NCBI RefSeq assembly: GCF_016901015.1
Contig: NZ_JAFEUP010000005.1
Location: forward strand, 372,001 to 436,000
Direction: 5' to 3'
Length of the DNA: 64,000 nt
From: Zestomonas insulae
GTDB lineage: Bacteria; Pseudomonadota; Gammaproteobacteria; Pseudomonadales; Pseudomonadaceae
Translations under genes and position numbers: made by a program
The notes under the pieces: generated by a model
The model's input: only the letters and a program-made list of their open reading frames with translations
What the model was told of the DNA's origin: nothing
The model's database searches: none
Shown here: positions 40,485-49,735 of the stretch, in pieces
Layout of the letters: every line of letters begins with the position of its first letter
How positions within the stretch are numbered: the first letter of the stretch is position 1

Positions 40485-40640
40485 TTGACCCGAGGAAGGT
40501 CCGCGCATGACCAAGGGGTCGGGACGCTCTGGACACTGAGAAGTCGGAGCGACCTAGGGGTACAGGGAGTACCTCCGCAAGGGCCGGGTCAGGCAGCAGC
40601 GTCGACGGGAGTGGACCACCCAGTGGCACCCACTCCCGGC
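40485..40640 (+). ncRNA. candidate structured RNA with an RsmA/CsrA-type hairpin
   Basis: The 228-bp gap between ivy and the convergent DUF3313 gene has no gene but strong secondary structure. Hairpin B at 40557-40575 has stem GGTAC/GTACC (extendable) and a loop AGGGA; the sequence GUACAGGGA matches the CsrA consensus RUACARGGA fully. Hairpin A pairs CGCTC (40525-40529) with GAGCG (40547-40551). Hairpin C pairs GGGAGTGG (40607-40614) with CCACTCCC (40630-40637), with CCAC/GTGG inside. Several other GGA triplets occur. No T tract. It could be a free sRNA, the 3' UTR of ivy, or an RNA I fail to recognise. Confidence 0.35.
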
Positions 40641-40687
40641 GCGCTCGATTTCCTCCGCTTACTGCCTATCGCTACGTCTGCCTGTCG

Positions 40688-41359
40688 CTACTTCTGCGCC
40701 TGCACCGCGGGCTGGAAGTTGCGCGCATCCTTGGCCCACACATCGAGCACCGGCTGCAGGTCCTTGAGGGTCAGCTGGGTGCTGTCGTTCTCCAGCTGCA
40801 AACCGCTGCCCTTGCGCACGATCTGCGCCACCGGCTGGTTGTTGGCCGGGTCGAGCGCCTGCATCTCGATGTAGATCGCGGTGTTCTCGTCGCGGGTGCC
40901 CGCCGCGGTGTTGGCCGCCGCGAGGACCAGGGCGATGGGGATCACCTCGTAGGCCTTGAGACCCTCCGGCGAGACATCCACCGAACTGATCGCCGAGCGC
41001 AGCACCAGGGTACGCGGCCCCGGTTGCTGGACGATCTGCATGCGCGAGCTGAGTTCGCGCTGCATGGCCTGCTGCAGGTAGTTGGCGATCTGGTCGAGGG
41101 TCTGCTGGCTGACCTGCGCAGTGGGCTGCGGCTTGGGATAGAACTGCGGGCGCTCGACCAGCACGGCGTCGTACTGGCTGAGGTCGAGACCCGGCTTGAC
41201 CCAGCGCAGCACCGGCGCGCCGCTGGCCGAGGTGGCCGGGGTGAGTTGCGAGTAGTCGCCGAGGAAGCCGGAGTACTGCTCGGGTTGGGTGGTGGAACTG
41301 GCACAGCCGGCCAGCAGCAGAGCGACGCTCAGGGCGCCGACCAGGAAGGGCTTGCTCAT
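40688..41359 (-). CDS. DUF3313 lipoprotein
   Basis: A 223-residue lipoprotein. Signal and lipobox VALLLAGCASS with Cys near residue 19. The mature part matches DUF3313 (YSGFLGDYSQLTP, LRWVKPGLDLSQYDAVLVER). Likely anchored in the outer membrane; function unknown. Convergent with the ivy operon. Confidence 0.88.
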   Translation of the reverse strand: MSKPFLVGALSVALLLAGCASSTTQPEQYSGFLGDYSQLTPATSASGAPVLRWVKPGLDLSQYDAVLVERPQFYPKPQPTAQVSQQTLDQIANYLQQAMQRELSSRMQIVQQPGPRTLVLRSAISSVDVSPEGLKAYEVIPIALVLAAANTAAGTRDENTAIYIEMQALDPANNQPVAQIVRKGSGLQLENDSTQLTLKDLQPVLDVWAKDARNFQPAVQAQK

Positions 41360-41431
41360 CCGTGAAACTCCTAAGGTGTTGAGGGCTTTTTTCTTCGGGG
41401 AAGCGCGGCGGGCACACGGCCCGCCAGCGGG

Positions 41432-42028
41432 TTACTGCAAGCGCGTGGCGAGCTTCGCCACATGCGCGCCCTGGAACTTGGCCAGGGCCAGCTCCTTGGC
41501 ACTCGGCTGGCGCGAGCCGTCGCTGCCGGCGACGGTCGCCGCGCCATACGGCGAGCCGCCACGCAGCTCGCTGATGTCGGTGAGTTCCGGCGCCGTGTAG
41601 GGCAGCCCGGCGATCAACATGCCGTGGTGCGCCAGGGTGTTCCAGAACGAGGTGATGGTGGTTTCCGAGCCGCCGCCGGTGCCGGTCGAGGTGAACACGC
41701 TGGCCAGCTTGCCGACCAGCACGCCCTTGACCCACAGGCCGCCGGTCTGGTCGAGGAAGGTGCGCATCTGCCCGGTCATGTTGCCGAAGCGGGTCGGCGT
41801 GCCGAACAGGATCGCGTCGTAGTCGGCCAGCTCCTGCGGGTTGGCTACCGGCGCGGCCTGGTCGAGCTTGGCGCCGGCCTTGCGCGCGGCATCCTCGGGC
41901 ATGGTCTCGGCGACCCGCTTCACCGTCACTTCGACGCCCGGCACGCTGCGCGCGCCCTCGGCGACCGCCTCGGCCATGCGTTCGATATGGCCGTACATCG
42001 AGTAATACAGCACCAGGATCTTTTTCAT
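41432..42028 (-). CDS. wrbA: NAD(P)H:quinone oxidoreductase WrbA
   Basis: A 198-residue flavodoxin-like FMN protein that reduces quinones by two electrons, protecting against redox cycling. FMN-binding and family motifs are VLYYSMYGHIERMAEAVAEG, FGTPTRFGNMTGQMRTFLDQ and FTSTGTGGGSETT, and the C-terminal RGGSPYGAATVAG. Length matches WrbA. It ends 72 bp before the DUF3313 gene starts; weak operon link. Confidence 0.95.
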   Translation of the reverse strand: MKKILVLYYSMYGHIERMAEAVAEGARSVPGVEVTVKRVAETMPEDAARKAGAKLDQAAPVANPQELADYDAILFGTPTRFGNMTGQMRTFLDQTGGLWVKGVLVGKLASVFTSTGTGGGSETTITSFWNTLAHHGMLIAGLPYTAPELTDISELRGGSPYGAATVAGSDGSRQPSAKELALAKFQGAHVAKLATRLQ

Positions 42029-42159
42029 CGCGACTCTCGCTGCTCGCAGGGACGAAGGGGAAACCTCAGCCTAGACCGCCACTGTGAAGGCTGCGCGACG
42101 GCAACGGACAGCGCGGCCGGTGGCGGCTATCATCGGCACGCAGATCAAGGGGGATGACG

Positions 42160-43389
42160 ATGCTGAATGGCCTGTGGCTGGGGTTCTTCCTGGTGGCGAG
42201 CGTGGCTGCGCTCGGCGCCTGGCTGGTGGGTGGCGACGCCACGGTGTTCGCGCGCATGGTGGAAAGCCTGTTCGCCATGGCCAAGCTGTCGGTCGAGGTG
42301 ATGATCCTGCTGTTCGGCACCCTGACCCTGTGGATGGGCTTCCTGCGCATCGCCGAGCAGGCCGGCCTGGTCGACGCGCTCGGCCGCGCGCTGGGCCCGC
42401 TGTTCGCCCGGCTGATGCCCGAGGTGCCGCGCGGCCACCCGGCGCTCGGTCTGATCACCCTGAACTTCGCCGCCAATGGCCTGGGCCTGGACAACGCGGC
42501 GACGCCCATCGGCCTCAAGGCGATGAAGGCGCTGCAGGAACTCAACCCGCTGAAGGACACGGCGAGCAACGCGCAGATCCTGTTCCTGGTACTCAACGCC
42601 TCGTCGCTGACCCTGCTGCCGGTGTCGATCTTCATGTACCGCGCGCAGCAGGGCGCCGCCGATCCGACCCTGGTGTTCCTGCCGATCCTCCTCGCCACCA
42701 GCGCCTCAACCCTGGTCGGCCTGCTGACGGTGGCGCTGGTCCAGCGCCTGCGCCTGTGGGACCCGGTGGTGCTCGCCTACCTGGTGCCTGGCGCGCTGCT
42801 GCTCGGCGCCTTCATGGCGCTGCTCGCCACCCTCAGCGCCACCGCCCTGGCGGCGCTGTCGTCGCTGCTCGGCAACCTGGTGCTGTTCGGCCTGATCATG
42901 CTGTTCCTGCTCGCCGGCGCACTGCGCAAGGTGAAGGTCTACGAGAGCTTCGTCGAGGGCGCCAAGGAGGGCTTCGAGGTGGCCAGGAACCTGCTGCCCT
43001 ACCTGGTCGCCATGCTCTGCGCGGTCGGTGTGCTGCGCGCCTCGGGGGCGCTGGAGTTCGTCCTCGACGGCATCCGCCATGCGGTGGCCTGGGCCGGCTG
43101 GGACACGCGTTTCGTCGAGGCGCTGCCGACTGCGCTGGTCAAGCCGTTCTCCGGCAGCGCGGCGCGCGCCATGCTCATCGAGACCATGCAGACCCACGGC
43201 GTGGACAGCTTCCCGGCGCTGGTCGCGGCGACCGTCCAGGGCAGCACCGAGACCACCTTCTACGTGCTCGCCGTGTACTTCGGCGCGGTGGGCATCCAGC
43301 GCGCCCGCCACGCGGTGGGCTGCGCGCTGCTTGCCGACCTGGCCGGGGTGCTGGCGGCGATCGGCGTGTGCTACTGGTTCTTCGGCTGA
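42160..43389 (+). CDS. SpmA/SpmB-like nucleoside-recognition (Gate) membrane protein
   Basis: A 409-residue membrane protein with about ten helices, equivalent to SpmA and SpmB fused, each with a Gate domain. The first half has LITLNFAANGLGLDNAATPI and the second FSGSAARAMLIETMQTHGVD and AATVQGSTETTFYVLAVYFG. The ATG at 42160 (MLNGLWLGFFL) is preferred to the ATG at 42154 because AAGGGGG ends 6 bp before it, whereas the earlier ATG abuts that site. Transport of a nucleoside-like or other solute is suspected, not known. Confidence 0.88.
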   Translation: MLNGLWLGFFLVASVAALGAWLVGGDATVFARMVESLFAMAKLSVEVMILLFGTLTLWMGFLRIAEQAGLVDALGRALGPLFARLMPEVPRGHPALGLITLNFAANGLGLDNAATPIGLKAMKALQELNPLKDTASNAQILFLVLNASSLTLLPVSIFMYRAQQGAADPTLVFLPILLATSASTLVGLLTVALVQRLRLWDPVVLAYLVPGALLLGAFMALLATLSATALAALSSLLGNLVLFGLIMLFLLAGALRKVKVYESFVEGAKEGFEVARNLLPYLVAMLCAVGVLRASGALEFVLDGIRHAVAWAGWDTRFVEALPTALVKPFSGSAARAMLIETMQTHGVDSFPALVAATVQGSTETTFYVLAVYFGAVGIQRARHAVGCALLADLAGVLAAIGVCYWFFG

Positions 43390-43403
43390 GCCAGTGGCGC
43401 GGC

Positions 43404-43435
43404 GATGGGTATCGCTTCGCTCAACCCATCCTACA
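43404..43435. repeat. REP-like repeat, second family
   Basis: GATGGGT (43404-43410) and ACCCATC (43424-43430) form the stem, followed by CTACA. The unit matches the GTAGGATGGGT...ACCCATC type; a longer version lies at 59084. It is placed between convergent genes. Confidence 0.75.
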
Positions 43436-43466
43436 GGCACCACGCCTATGGCCATCCCGGCACAGT

Positions 43467-43499
43467 CCCCTCTCCCTCCGGGAGAGGGCTAGGGTGAGG
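43467..43499. repeat. REP-like repeat, CCCTCTCCC...GGGAGAGGG family
   Basis: A short stem CCCTCTCCC / GGGAGAGGG is followed by CTAGGGTGAGG. This compact unit is common in extragenic DNA of several Gram-negative genera. It lies 32 bp after the repeat of the other family. Confidence 0.7.
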
Positions 43500-43563
43500 T
43501 TCGATCTGTCCCTAGCCTAGGGACATCGCTGGACGGGCATGCTTCAACACCCTGCCTGGTGCT

Positions 43564-44688
43564 TCAGGGCTGCTTCGGTTCGGCCGGCTTGTCGTCCTCC
43601 GGCTCGTCGCTGGCCGGCTTGAGCAGCGGCGGCTTGGCCGGTTTCTCCGGGGCCTGCGCGCCGACCGGGCCGTCGACCACCTTGAAGCGCAGCACGCCGA
43701 TCAGCTGATCGTTCTCGGTGATCACCCGCACCTGCCAGTTGCCGACCACCTCGGCGGGGAAGTTCTGCTTGTGCGTCCAGGCCCGGTAGCCGGCCTTGCG
43801 TCCGCCGTGGATGTCCAGGGGGATGCGCTCGACCTCGCCGCCGTTGCGCTGCCACTCGTGGTAGATGCGTTCGTCGAGACCGCGCGGCGCGTTGATCGCG
43901 GTGTAGGCGTACAGCCCCTGGCTGCGCAGCTGGGCGGCGCTGACCTCGCTGAGGCTCTTGCCCGGCGCGCGGTTCTGGTTGTCGAACTGGGTGGTCACCG
44001 CCACCTCGGTCAGCCACAGGGTGGCCGGCGGAATCCACGAACGCAGCAGCCAGCCGGCGGCGCCGAGCGCCAAGGTCAGGCCGATCAGCGCCAGGCCGTA
44101 CCACCAGCGCTGCACCGGGAAGCTCGCCAGCAGGCTGGGGAACGACAGCAGCACGGCGATGCCGAGCGCCAGCTTGTAGCTCTCCGCGGTGGTCAGGTGA
44201 AGGATGATCGGCAGCGCGGTGAGCACCACGGCGAACAGCGTCAGGGTGTGCAGCGCCATGTACAGCCAGCGCCGCGGGGCGAGCACCTTGAAGTACAGCG
44301 GGTCGATGATCGACACCAGCCCACCGGCGATCAGCAAGCCGGTGAACAGCGCCTGGCCGCTGTTCCAGGTGGTGGTGATGAAGAAGAACGGCAGGACGAA
44401 GAACAGGCTTTCCTGGTGGATCATCTGCGTCGCGTAGCGCAACAGCGGCTGCGGCACCTCGCGCTTGATCAGCCGGGCGATGATCCGGGTGAACACGCTT
44501 TCCAGCGCCAGCCACACCCAGCTGAGCAGCATGACGATCGACAGCACGATGGCCGACTTGGCCTGGCGGTCGACGAGCATGAAGCTGGCCACCCCGGAGA
44601 CGAAACCGAACGCCGCGACCACCCCCGGGTAGCGCTGGATCAACGCAATCAGGCGGGCAACGCGGTTCTTCCAGGCGAGCGAGATCAT
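43564..44688 (-). CDS. DUF5924 family membrane protein with C-terminal DUF2914-like domain
   Basis: A 374-residue protein with about seven hydrophobic helices (residues about 20-215) and a soluble C-terminal domain of about 120 residues (TEVAVTTQFDNQNRAPGKSL, VVGNWQVRVITENDQLIG) that resembles DUF2914, followed by a Pro/Glu/Lys-rich tail. The two-part layout is typical of DUF5924 proteins. Function unknown; the periplasmic domain may bind a ligand. Stand-alone gene. Confidence 0.8.
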   Translation of the reverse strand: MISLAWKNRVARLIALIQRYPGVVAAFGFVSGVASFMLVDRQAKSAIVLSIVMLLSWVWLALESVFTRIIARLIKREVPQPLLRYATQMIHQESLFFVLPFFFITTTWNSGQALFTGLLIAGGLVSIIDPLYFKVLAPRRWLYMALHTLTLFAVVLTALPIILHLTTAESYKLALGIAVLLSFPSLLASFPVQRWWYGLALIGLTLALGAAGWLLRSWIPPATLWLTEVAVTTQFDNQNRAPGKSLSEVSAAQLRSQGLYAYTAINAPRGLDERIYHEWQRNGGEVERIPLDIHGGRKAGYRAWTHKQNFPAEVVGNWQVRVITENDQLIGVLRFKVVDGPVGAQAPEKPAKPPLLKPASDEPEDDKPAEPKQP

Positions 44689-44858
44689 GGCGGCAGTCTG
44701 GCAAAGCGGGGTGCGCAGGATACTGCCCGCCCCGCGAGTGGTGAAGCTCAGGAACAGTCGGTCGCCGACGAAATCGCACCGATCAATCGGCAGGCGCCGC
44801 GACCTCTGCCCAGAATTGTTGTCCTACCCACTGCGTCCACCGACCCGAGGAACCCGCA

Positions 44859-45548
44859 ATGAAGATTCTCATGGTGCTGACTTCCCACGACCAACTCGGC
44901 AGTACTGGACAGAAGACCGGCTTCTGGCTGGAAGAGTTCGCCGCGCCGTACTACCGCTTTCGCGACGCCGGCGCCACGCTGACCCTCGCCTCGCCCAAGG
45001 GCGGCCAGCCGCCGCTCGATCCGAAGAGCGATGCCGCCGACGCGCAGACCGACGCCACCCGGCGCTTCGCCAAGGACAGCGCGGCGCAGCAGGCGCTGGC
45101 GCACACCGAGACGCTCGCCGCGGTCAACCCGCTGGAGCACGACGCGCTGTTCTACCCCGGCGGCCACGGCCCGCTGTGGGACCTGACCAACGACCCGCAG
45201 TCGATCTCCCTGATCGAGGACTTCATCAGCGCCGGCAAGCCGGTGGCGCTGGTCTGCCACGCGCCGGGCGTGCTGCGTGATGTGAAGGCCGCCGACGGCC
45301 GCGCGCTGGTGGCCGGCAAGACCGTCACCGGCTTTTCCAACAGCGAGGAGGACGCGGTGCAGTTGACCGACGTGGTGCCGTTCCTGGTCGAGGACATGCT
45401 CAAGCAGCGCGGCGCCACCTACCGCAAGGCCGACGCCGACTGGCAGGCGCACATCGAGCAGGACGGCCTGCTGATCACCGGGCAGAACCCGGCGTCCTCC
45501 GAGGCCTGTGCCGACGCGCTGCTCGACCACCTGCGCGGCCAGGGCTGA
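44859..45548 (+). CDS. DJ-1/PfpI-type glutamine amidotransferase-like protein
   Basis: A 229-residue protein of the DJ-1/ThiJ/PfpI superfamily. The nucleophile elbow is ALVCHAPGVL with Cys near residue 132, the acidic residue precedes it in LFYPGGHGPLWDL, and TVTGFSNSEEDAV matches the Hsp31/HchA-like branch. These proteins act as glyoxalase or chaperone-like enzymes. RBS AGGAA lies 7 bp before the ATG. Convergent with the cyclase gene, only one nucleotide apart. Confidence 0.92.
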   Translation: MKILMVLTSHDQLGSTGQKTGFWLEEFAAPYYRFRDAGATLTLASPKGGQPPLDPKSDAADAQTDATRRFAKDSAAQQALAHTETLAAVNPLEHDALFYPGGHGPLWDLTNDPQSISLIEDFISAGKPVALVCHAPGVLRDVKAADGRALVAGKTVTGFSNSEEDAVQLTDVVPFLVEDMLKQRGATYRKADADWQAHIEQDGLLITGQNPASSEACADALLDHLRGQG

Positions 45549-47426
45549 TCAGGCCGGCGCCACCAGCTCGGCGCAGACCACGCGGTTGCGGCCCTGCTCC
45601 TTGGCGCGGTACAGCGCGACGTCGGCCTGGGCGATCAGGCTCTGCGCGCTGGCGCTCAGCGCCGGCACCTGGGTCACCAGGCCGATGCTGGCGCTGATGC
45701 GCACTTCGCGGCCGTCGTGGGCGAGGACCATGGCGGCGATGTCGGCGCGGATCTGTTCGGCGCAATGCTCCGCGCCGACCGGGTCGGTGTCGGCGAACAG
45801 CAAAATGAACTCCTCGCCGCCGTAGCGCGCCGCGACGTCGCCGGCGCGCTGGCTGTGGGCCTGCAGCACGGCGGCGACGCGGCGCAGGCACTCGTCGCCG
45901 AACGGGTGGCCGAAGCGGTCGTTGATCGACTTGAAGTGGTCGACGTCGATCATCAGCAGCGCCAGCTGCGAAGCGGTGCGCTTGGCGCGGCACAGCTCCT
46001 CGGCGAAGCGCGTCTCGAAGTGCCGGCGGTTGAACAGTTGGGTCAGCGGATCGAGGGTGCTCAGCCGCTCCAGCTGCACGTTGGCCTCGGCCAGTTCGCG
46101 GGTACGCTCGGCGACGCGCTGCTCGAGCTCCTCGTTGGCCTTGCGCTGGATGCGCAGCGCCTGCTGCTGGGCGTGCAGTTTCTCCTCGCGCTCGCGGGCC
46201 AGGCGTTCGGAGTAGTCCAGCGCGGCCTGCTGGGCGCGCAGGCGTTCGCTGCGCTCGTCGTTGATGTGCTCGACCAGGGCGATGGCCAGCAGCACGAACT
46301 CGATGGCCATGCCGAGCAACTGGCTGTTGATGGTGAATTCGTTCATCGGCAGCAGGCCGGTCAGCGCCAGGATCAGCACCGCCGAAAACATGATCAGCAG
46401 GCCCCAGGCGTAGATGAACAGGCGCGCCGAACGGTAGCCCTTGCGCCACAGGTGCAGGCAGATGGCGATCCCGGCCAGGCACGACAACAGGCCGGCCTGC
46501 TCCGGCAGCATCCAGTGCAGCAGCCGGCTGTAGGGGGCGACTAGGATGATCAGGGTGAACAGGCACCAGTAGCCGATCACCACGCGGTTCAGCCAGTCGA
46601 CCCAGCCGCCGATGCGCCCCAGGCCGACGAAATAGCGCAGGAACAGGCTGGCCAGAATCGCCACCGCGCCGGCCCCGAGACCATACAGACGGGTGCCCAG
46701 CCAGGGCGTGTCGAGCCCCAGGTAGAGCGGCCCGAAGCCGGTGATCGCCAGCGCATAGACCAGCGCGGCGCACAGGTAGAGGACGTAGAGCAGGTAGCTG
46801 CGCTCGCGGGTGAACAGGCTCAGGCAGGCGTTGTAGAGCAGCATCACCAGCATCGCGCCGAAGAACAGGCCGATCAGGATCACCTCCCGCACCTCGCTGT
46901 GGCGCAGCTGCGCCTCGTCGAGCAGTTCGAGCGGCAGGATGATCGGCTCGAACGCCTGCAGGCGCAGGTAGGCGGTGGCCCGTTCGCCCGGCGCCACGGC
47001 CAGCGGGAACACCAGGTTGCGGCTGGCCACCGCGCGACTGGCCACGTCCACCCCGTCGCCGGCCAACATGGCCGGGCCCCAGCGCTGGCTGTCCGGGTAG
47101 TACAGGCGCAGTTCGACGCGGTCGAGCAGCGGCCACTTGATCACCAGGTACCAGAGGCGCTGCTGGTCCTGCGCCTGGCGCAGGTCGAAGCGCAGCCACA
47201 CATCGCCGCGCTGGGTACCGAGGTTGAGCGGGCTCTGCGTGCCGGCCTGCCAGCCCTGCTCGGTCGCCGCAGCCTGCGCGAAGCTCTGCCCGGGCGCCGC
47301 GAGGCGGTACTGCACCTCGCCGCCAAGCGCCACGCGGCCGCTGGCACCGCCCAGCTGCACCTCGGCCGGGGCGGCCAGGGCACTCGACAGCAGGCAGTAC
47401 AGCAGCAGGGCAGCGAACGCGCGCAT
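45549..47426 (-). CDS. 7TMR-DISM diguanylate cyclase (downstream copy)
   Basis: About 625 residues. Signal peptide, periplasmic 7TMR-DISM extracellular domain (to about 180), seven-helix 7TMR-DISM membrane domain (about 185-380), a coiled coil (about 385-450) and a C-terminal GGDEF domain. Active site GGEEF near residue 536 with I-site RAGD five residues before it, so a functional, feedback-inhibited cyclase is expected. The ATG at 47426 is preferred to TTG one codon earlier. It is 70% or so similar by eye to the upstream copy at 47563, especially in the GGDEF domain. Confidence 0.93.
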   Translation of the reverse strand: MRAFAALLLYCLLSSALAAPAEVQLGGASGRVALGGEVQYRLAAPGQSFAQAAATEQGWQAGTQSPLNLGTQRGDVWLRFDLRQAQDQQRLWYLVIKWPLLDRVELRLYYPDSQRWGPAMLAGDGVDVASRAVASRNLVFPLAVAPGERATAYLRLQAFEPIILPLELLDEAQLRHSEVREVILIGLFFGAMLVMLLYNACLSLFTRERSYLLYVLYLCAALVYALAITGFGPLYLGLDTPWLGTRLYGLGAGAVAILASLFLRYFVGLGRIGGWVDWLNRVVIGYWCLFTLIILVAPYSRLLHWMLPEQAGLLSCLAGIAICLHLWRKGYRSARLFIYAWGLLIMFSAVLILALTGLLPMNEFTINSQLLGMAIEFVLLAIALVEHINDERSERLRAQQAALDYSERLAREREEKLHAQQQALRIQRKANEELEQRVAERTRELAEANVQLERLSTLDPLTQLFNRRHFETRFAEELCRAKRTASQLALLMIDVDHFKSINDRFGHPFGDECLRRVAAVLQAHSQRAGDVAARYGGEEFILLFADTDPVGAEHCAEQIRADIAAMVLAHDGREVRISASIGLVTQVPALSASAQSLIAQADVALYRAKEQGRNRVVCAELVAPA

Positions 47427-47562
47427 CAATCAGTCACCGAGATGTGGGGAGGAGTGCCGTCGCCGGCAGCAGGGCGGCGCGCCGTGGGCGCGGCGGATTG
47501 GAGCACAGCCCGCGGCGCATGCTGGCCATTTGCCGACCAGCGGCCCGGCGCGAAGCGTCCGC

Positions 47563-49452
47563 TCATGTGGTCACCTGCCCGTCACGGGCGAACACCACGC
47601 GATTGCGCCCCTCGCTCTTGGCCTGGTACAGCGCGGTGTCGGCCAGTGCGATCAGGCTCTGCTCGCTGACGTTGAGCGGCGGCACCAGGGCGACCAGGCC
47701 GATGCTGGCGGTCAGCGACAGCAGCTGACCGGCCTGGCTGAGCTGCACGGCGGCGATCGCCGCGCGAATCCGCTCGGCGCACAGCCGTGCGGCGCCCGCG
47801 TCGGTGTTGGCGAACAGCAGGATGAATTCCTCGCCGCCGTAGCGCGCGGCGACATCGCCGGCGCGCTGGCTGTGCGCCTGCAGCACGGCGGCGACGCGGC
47901 GCAGCGCTTCGTCGCCGAACGGGTGGCCGAAGCGGTCGTTGATCGACTTGAAGTGGTCGATGTCGATCATCAGCAGCGCCAGCGGCGCCGCGCTGCGCTT
48001 GGCCCGCGCCAGCTCCTCGGCGAAGCGCGCCTCGAAGTGGCGGCGGTTGCACAACTGGGTCAGCGGGTCGAGGGTGCTCAGCCGCGCCAGCAGCACGTTG
48101 GCCTCGGCCAGCTCGCGGGTGCGCGCGGTGACGCACTGCTCCAGCTCTTCGTTGGCCTTGCGCTGGATGCGCAGCGCCTGCTGCTGGGCGTGCAGCTTCT
48201 CCTCGCGCTCGCGGGCCAGGCGCTCGGCGTAGTCCAGCGCGGTCTGCTGGGCGCTCAGCCGCGCGCTGCGCTCGTGGTTAATGTGCGCGACCAGGGCGAT
48301 GGCCAGCAGGGTGAACTCGATGACCATGCCCAGCAGCTGGCTGTTGAGGGTGAAGGCGTTGAGCGGCAGCCGGCCGTCGAGCGCCGACAGGTTGAGCAGG
48401 GTGAAGAGGATCAGCACCAGCCAGGCCAGGGTGAACAGCCGCGCCTCGCGATAGCCCTTGCGCCACAGGTAGACGCCGGTGAGCAGGCCGAGCAGGCAGG
48501 ACGCCGGACCGAGGCTCTGCGGGTTCAGCCAGTGCAGCGCGCGGCTGTAGGGGATGAACAGGAAGCACAGCCCGGTGACCACCCAGTAGCCGGTGTTCAG
48601 CCGGTTCACCCAGTCGACCCAGCCGCCGATGCGCGCCAGCGACAGGAAGTCGCGGACGAACAACGAGGCGAGGATGAAGGCCAGCGCGCCGCTCACCGAG
48701 TACAGGCGGTCGGCCAGCGCCGGTTGCGCCAGGTCCAGGTAGCGCTGGCCGAAACCGGTGATGGCCAGGCAGTAGACCAGCGTGGCGCACAGGTAGAGCA
48801 CGTAGTAGGCGTAGCTGCGTTCGCGGGTGAACAGGTACAGGCAGGTGTTGTACAGCAGCATCACCAGCACGGCGCCGAAGAACAGGCTGATGAGGATGCT
48901 GTCGTGTAGCTGGTCGAGCTGCAGGCGCTCGCCGGTGACCAGCTCCATGGGCAGGATCAGCGCCTCGTAGGCGCTCACGTGCAGGTACACGGTGGCGCGC
49001 TCGCCGGGCGCCAGGTCGAGCGGGAAGGCCAGCAGGTGGTGCGGCAGCGCGCGCGTCTCGGCGGGCACCGCATCGCCGGCCAGTTGCGCCGCGCTCCACG
49101 CGTCACGCTCCGGGTAGTGCAGGCGCAGCTCGACGCGGTCGAGCAGCGGCCAGCGGATCACCAGGTTCCACGGGCCACGCTCGTCGCGCTGCCGCTGCAC
49201 CGCGAAGCGCACCCACACACCCTGGCGCTGGATGCGCAGGTTGAGGGTGGCGCGCAGGTTGGGCTGCCAGGCCTTAGCGAACTCGGTGCCGGCCACCTCG
49301 CCGAAGCTGCGCTGCGACTCGCCGAGCAGGTATTCGAGCTGCGGGCCGACCGCGATGCTGCCGTCCACGGCGTCGAGACGGGTCACCGCCGGCGCCGCGA
49401 ACAGCGGCGGCCACAGGCACAGCCAGAGCAGCACAGCGAGGACAGGACGCAT
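47563..49452 (-). CDS. 7TMR-DISM diguanylate cyclase (upstream copy)
   Basis: A 629-residue paralogue of the next gene with the same layout: signal peptide (LAVLLWLCLWPPLFA), 7TMR-DISM extracellular domain, seven-helix membrane domain, coiled coil (REREEKLHAQQQALRIQRKA) and GGDEF. GGEEF near residue 539 and I-site RAGD are intact. The two genes are separated by 133 bp. Sequence is near identical around the coiled coil and cyclase and diverges in the periplasmic domain, so the two may sense different ligands and feed the same c-di-GMP pool. Confidence 0.93.
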   Translation of the reverse strand: MRPVLAVLLWLCLWPPLFAAPAVTRLDAVDGSIAVGPQLEYLLGESQRSFGEVAGTEFAKAWQPNLRATLNLRIQRQGVWVRFAVQRQRDERGPWNLVIRWPLLDRVELRLHYPERDAWSAAQLAGDAVPAETRALPHHLLAFPLDLAPGERATVYLHVSAYEALILPMELVTGERLQLDQLHDSILISLFFGAVLVMLLYNTCLYLFTRERSYAYYVLYLCATLVYCLAITGFGQRYLDLAQPALADRLYSVSGALAFILASLFVRDFLSLARIGGWVDWVNRLNTGYWVVTGLCFLFIPYSRALHWLNPQSLGPASCLLGLLTGVYLWRKGYREARLFTLAWLVLILFTLLNLSALDGRLPLNAFTLNSQLLGMVIEFTLLAIALVAHINHERSARLSAQQTALDYAERLAREREEKLHAQQQALRIQRKANEELEQCVTARTRELAEANVLLARLSTLDPLTQLCNRRHFEARFAEELARAKRSAAPLALLMIDIDHFKSINDRFGHPFGDEALRRVAAVLQAHSQRAGDVAARYGGEEFILLFANTDAGAARLCAERIRAAIAAVQLSQAGQLLSLTASIGLVALVPPLNVSEQSLIALADTALYQAKSEGRNRVVFARDGQVTT

Positions 49453-49735
49453 GGACGGCCACCGAATTATTGTTCTAGGGGAAATCGGCTAGCTGCGGGG
49501 ACACTGCAGGGCTTATCCGGGCGTTCCGACGGAAGGCAGTGCCAGCGCAGTAATGGCCATTCAATATCATCGCAGGTGGCACCGCAACGCCAGGCAGCCG
49601 TCATCTGCGCCAATCATCAGCACAGCGCGACCGACGCCTGTCGCAATCCGCCACTCGCTCTGGCCGCCGCTGCCACTGCTGGCCAGGCGGCCGGGCACTA
49701 CCCTTCGGTCGCAGTAGAACAAGAGAACCGTGTCC

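Noticed and set aside
40485..40640. Assignment of the structured gap to RsmY, RsmZ, RgsA, CrcZ, 6S or 4.5S RNA
   Set aside because: Position and sequence do not match what I recall of these RNAs; only the GGA hairpin is Rsm-like, so it is left as an unnamed candidate.
40485..40874. A plus-strand frame of 129 codons across the gap after ivy
   Set aside because: It runs antisense into the DUF3313 lipoprotein gene and shows no protein features; the gap has RNA-like structure instead.
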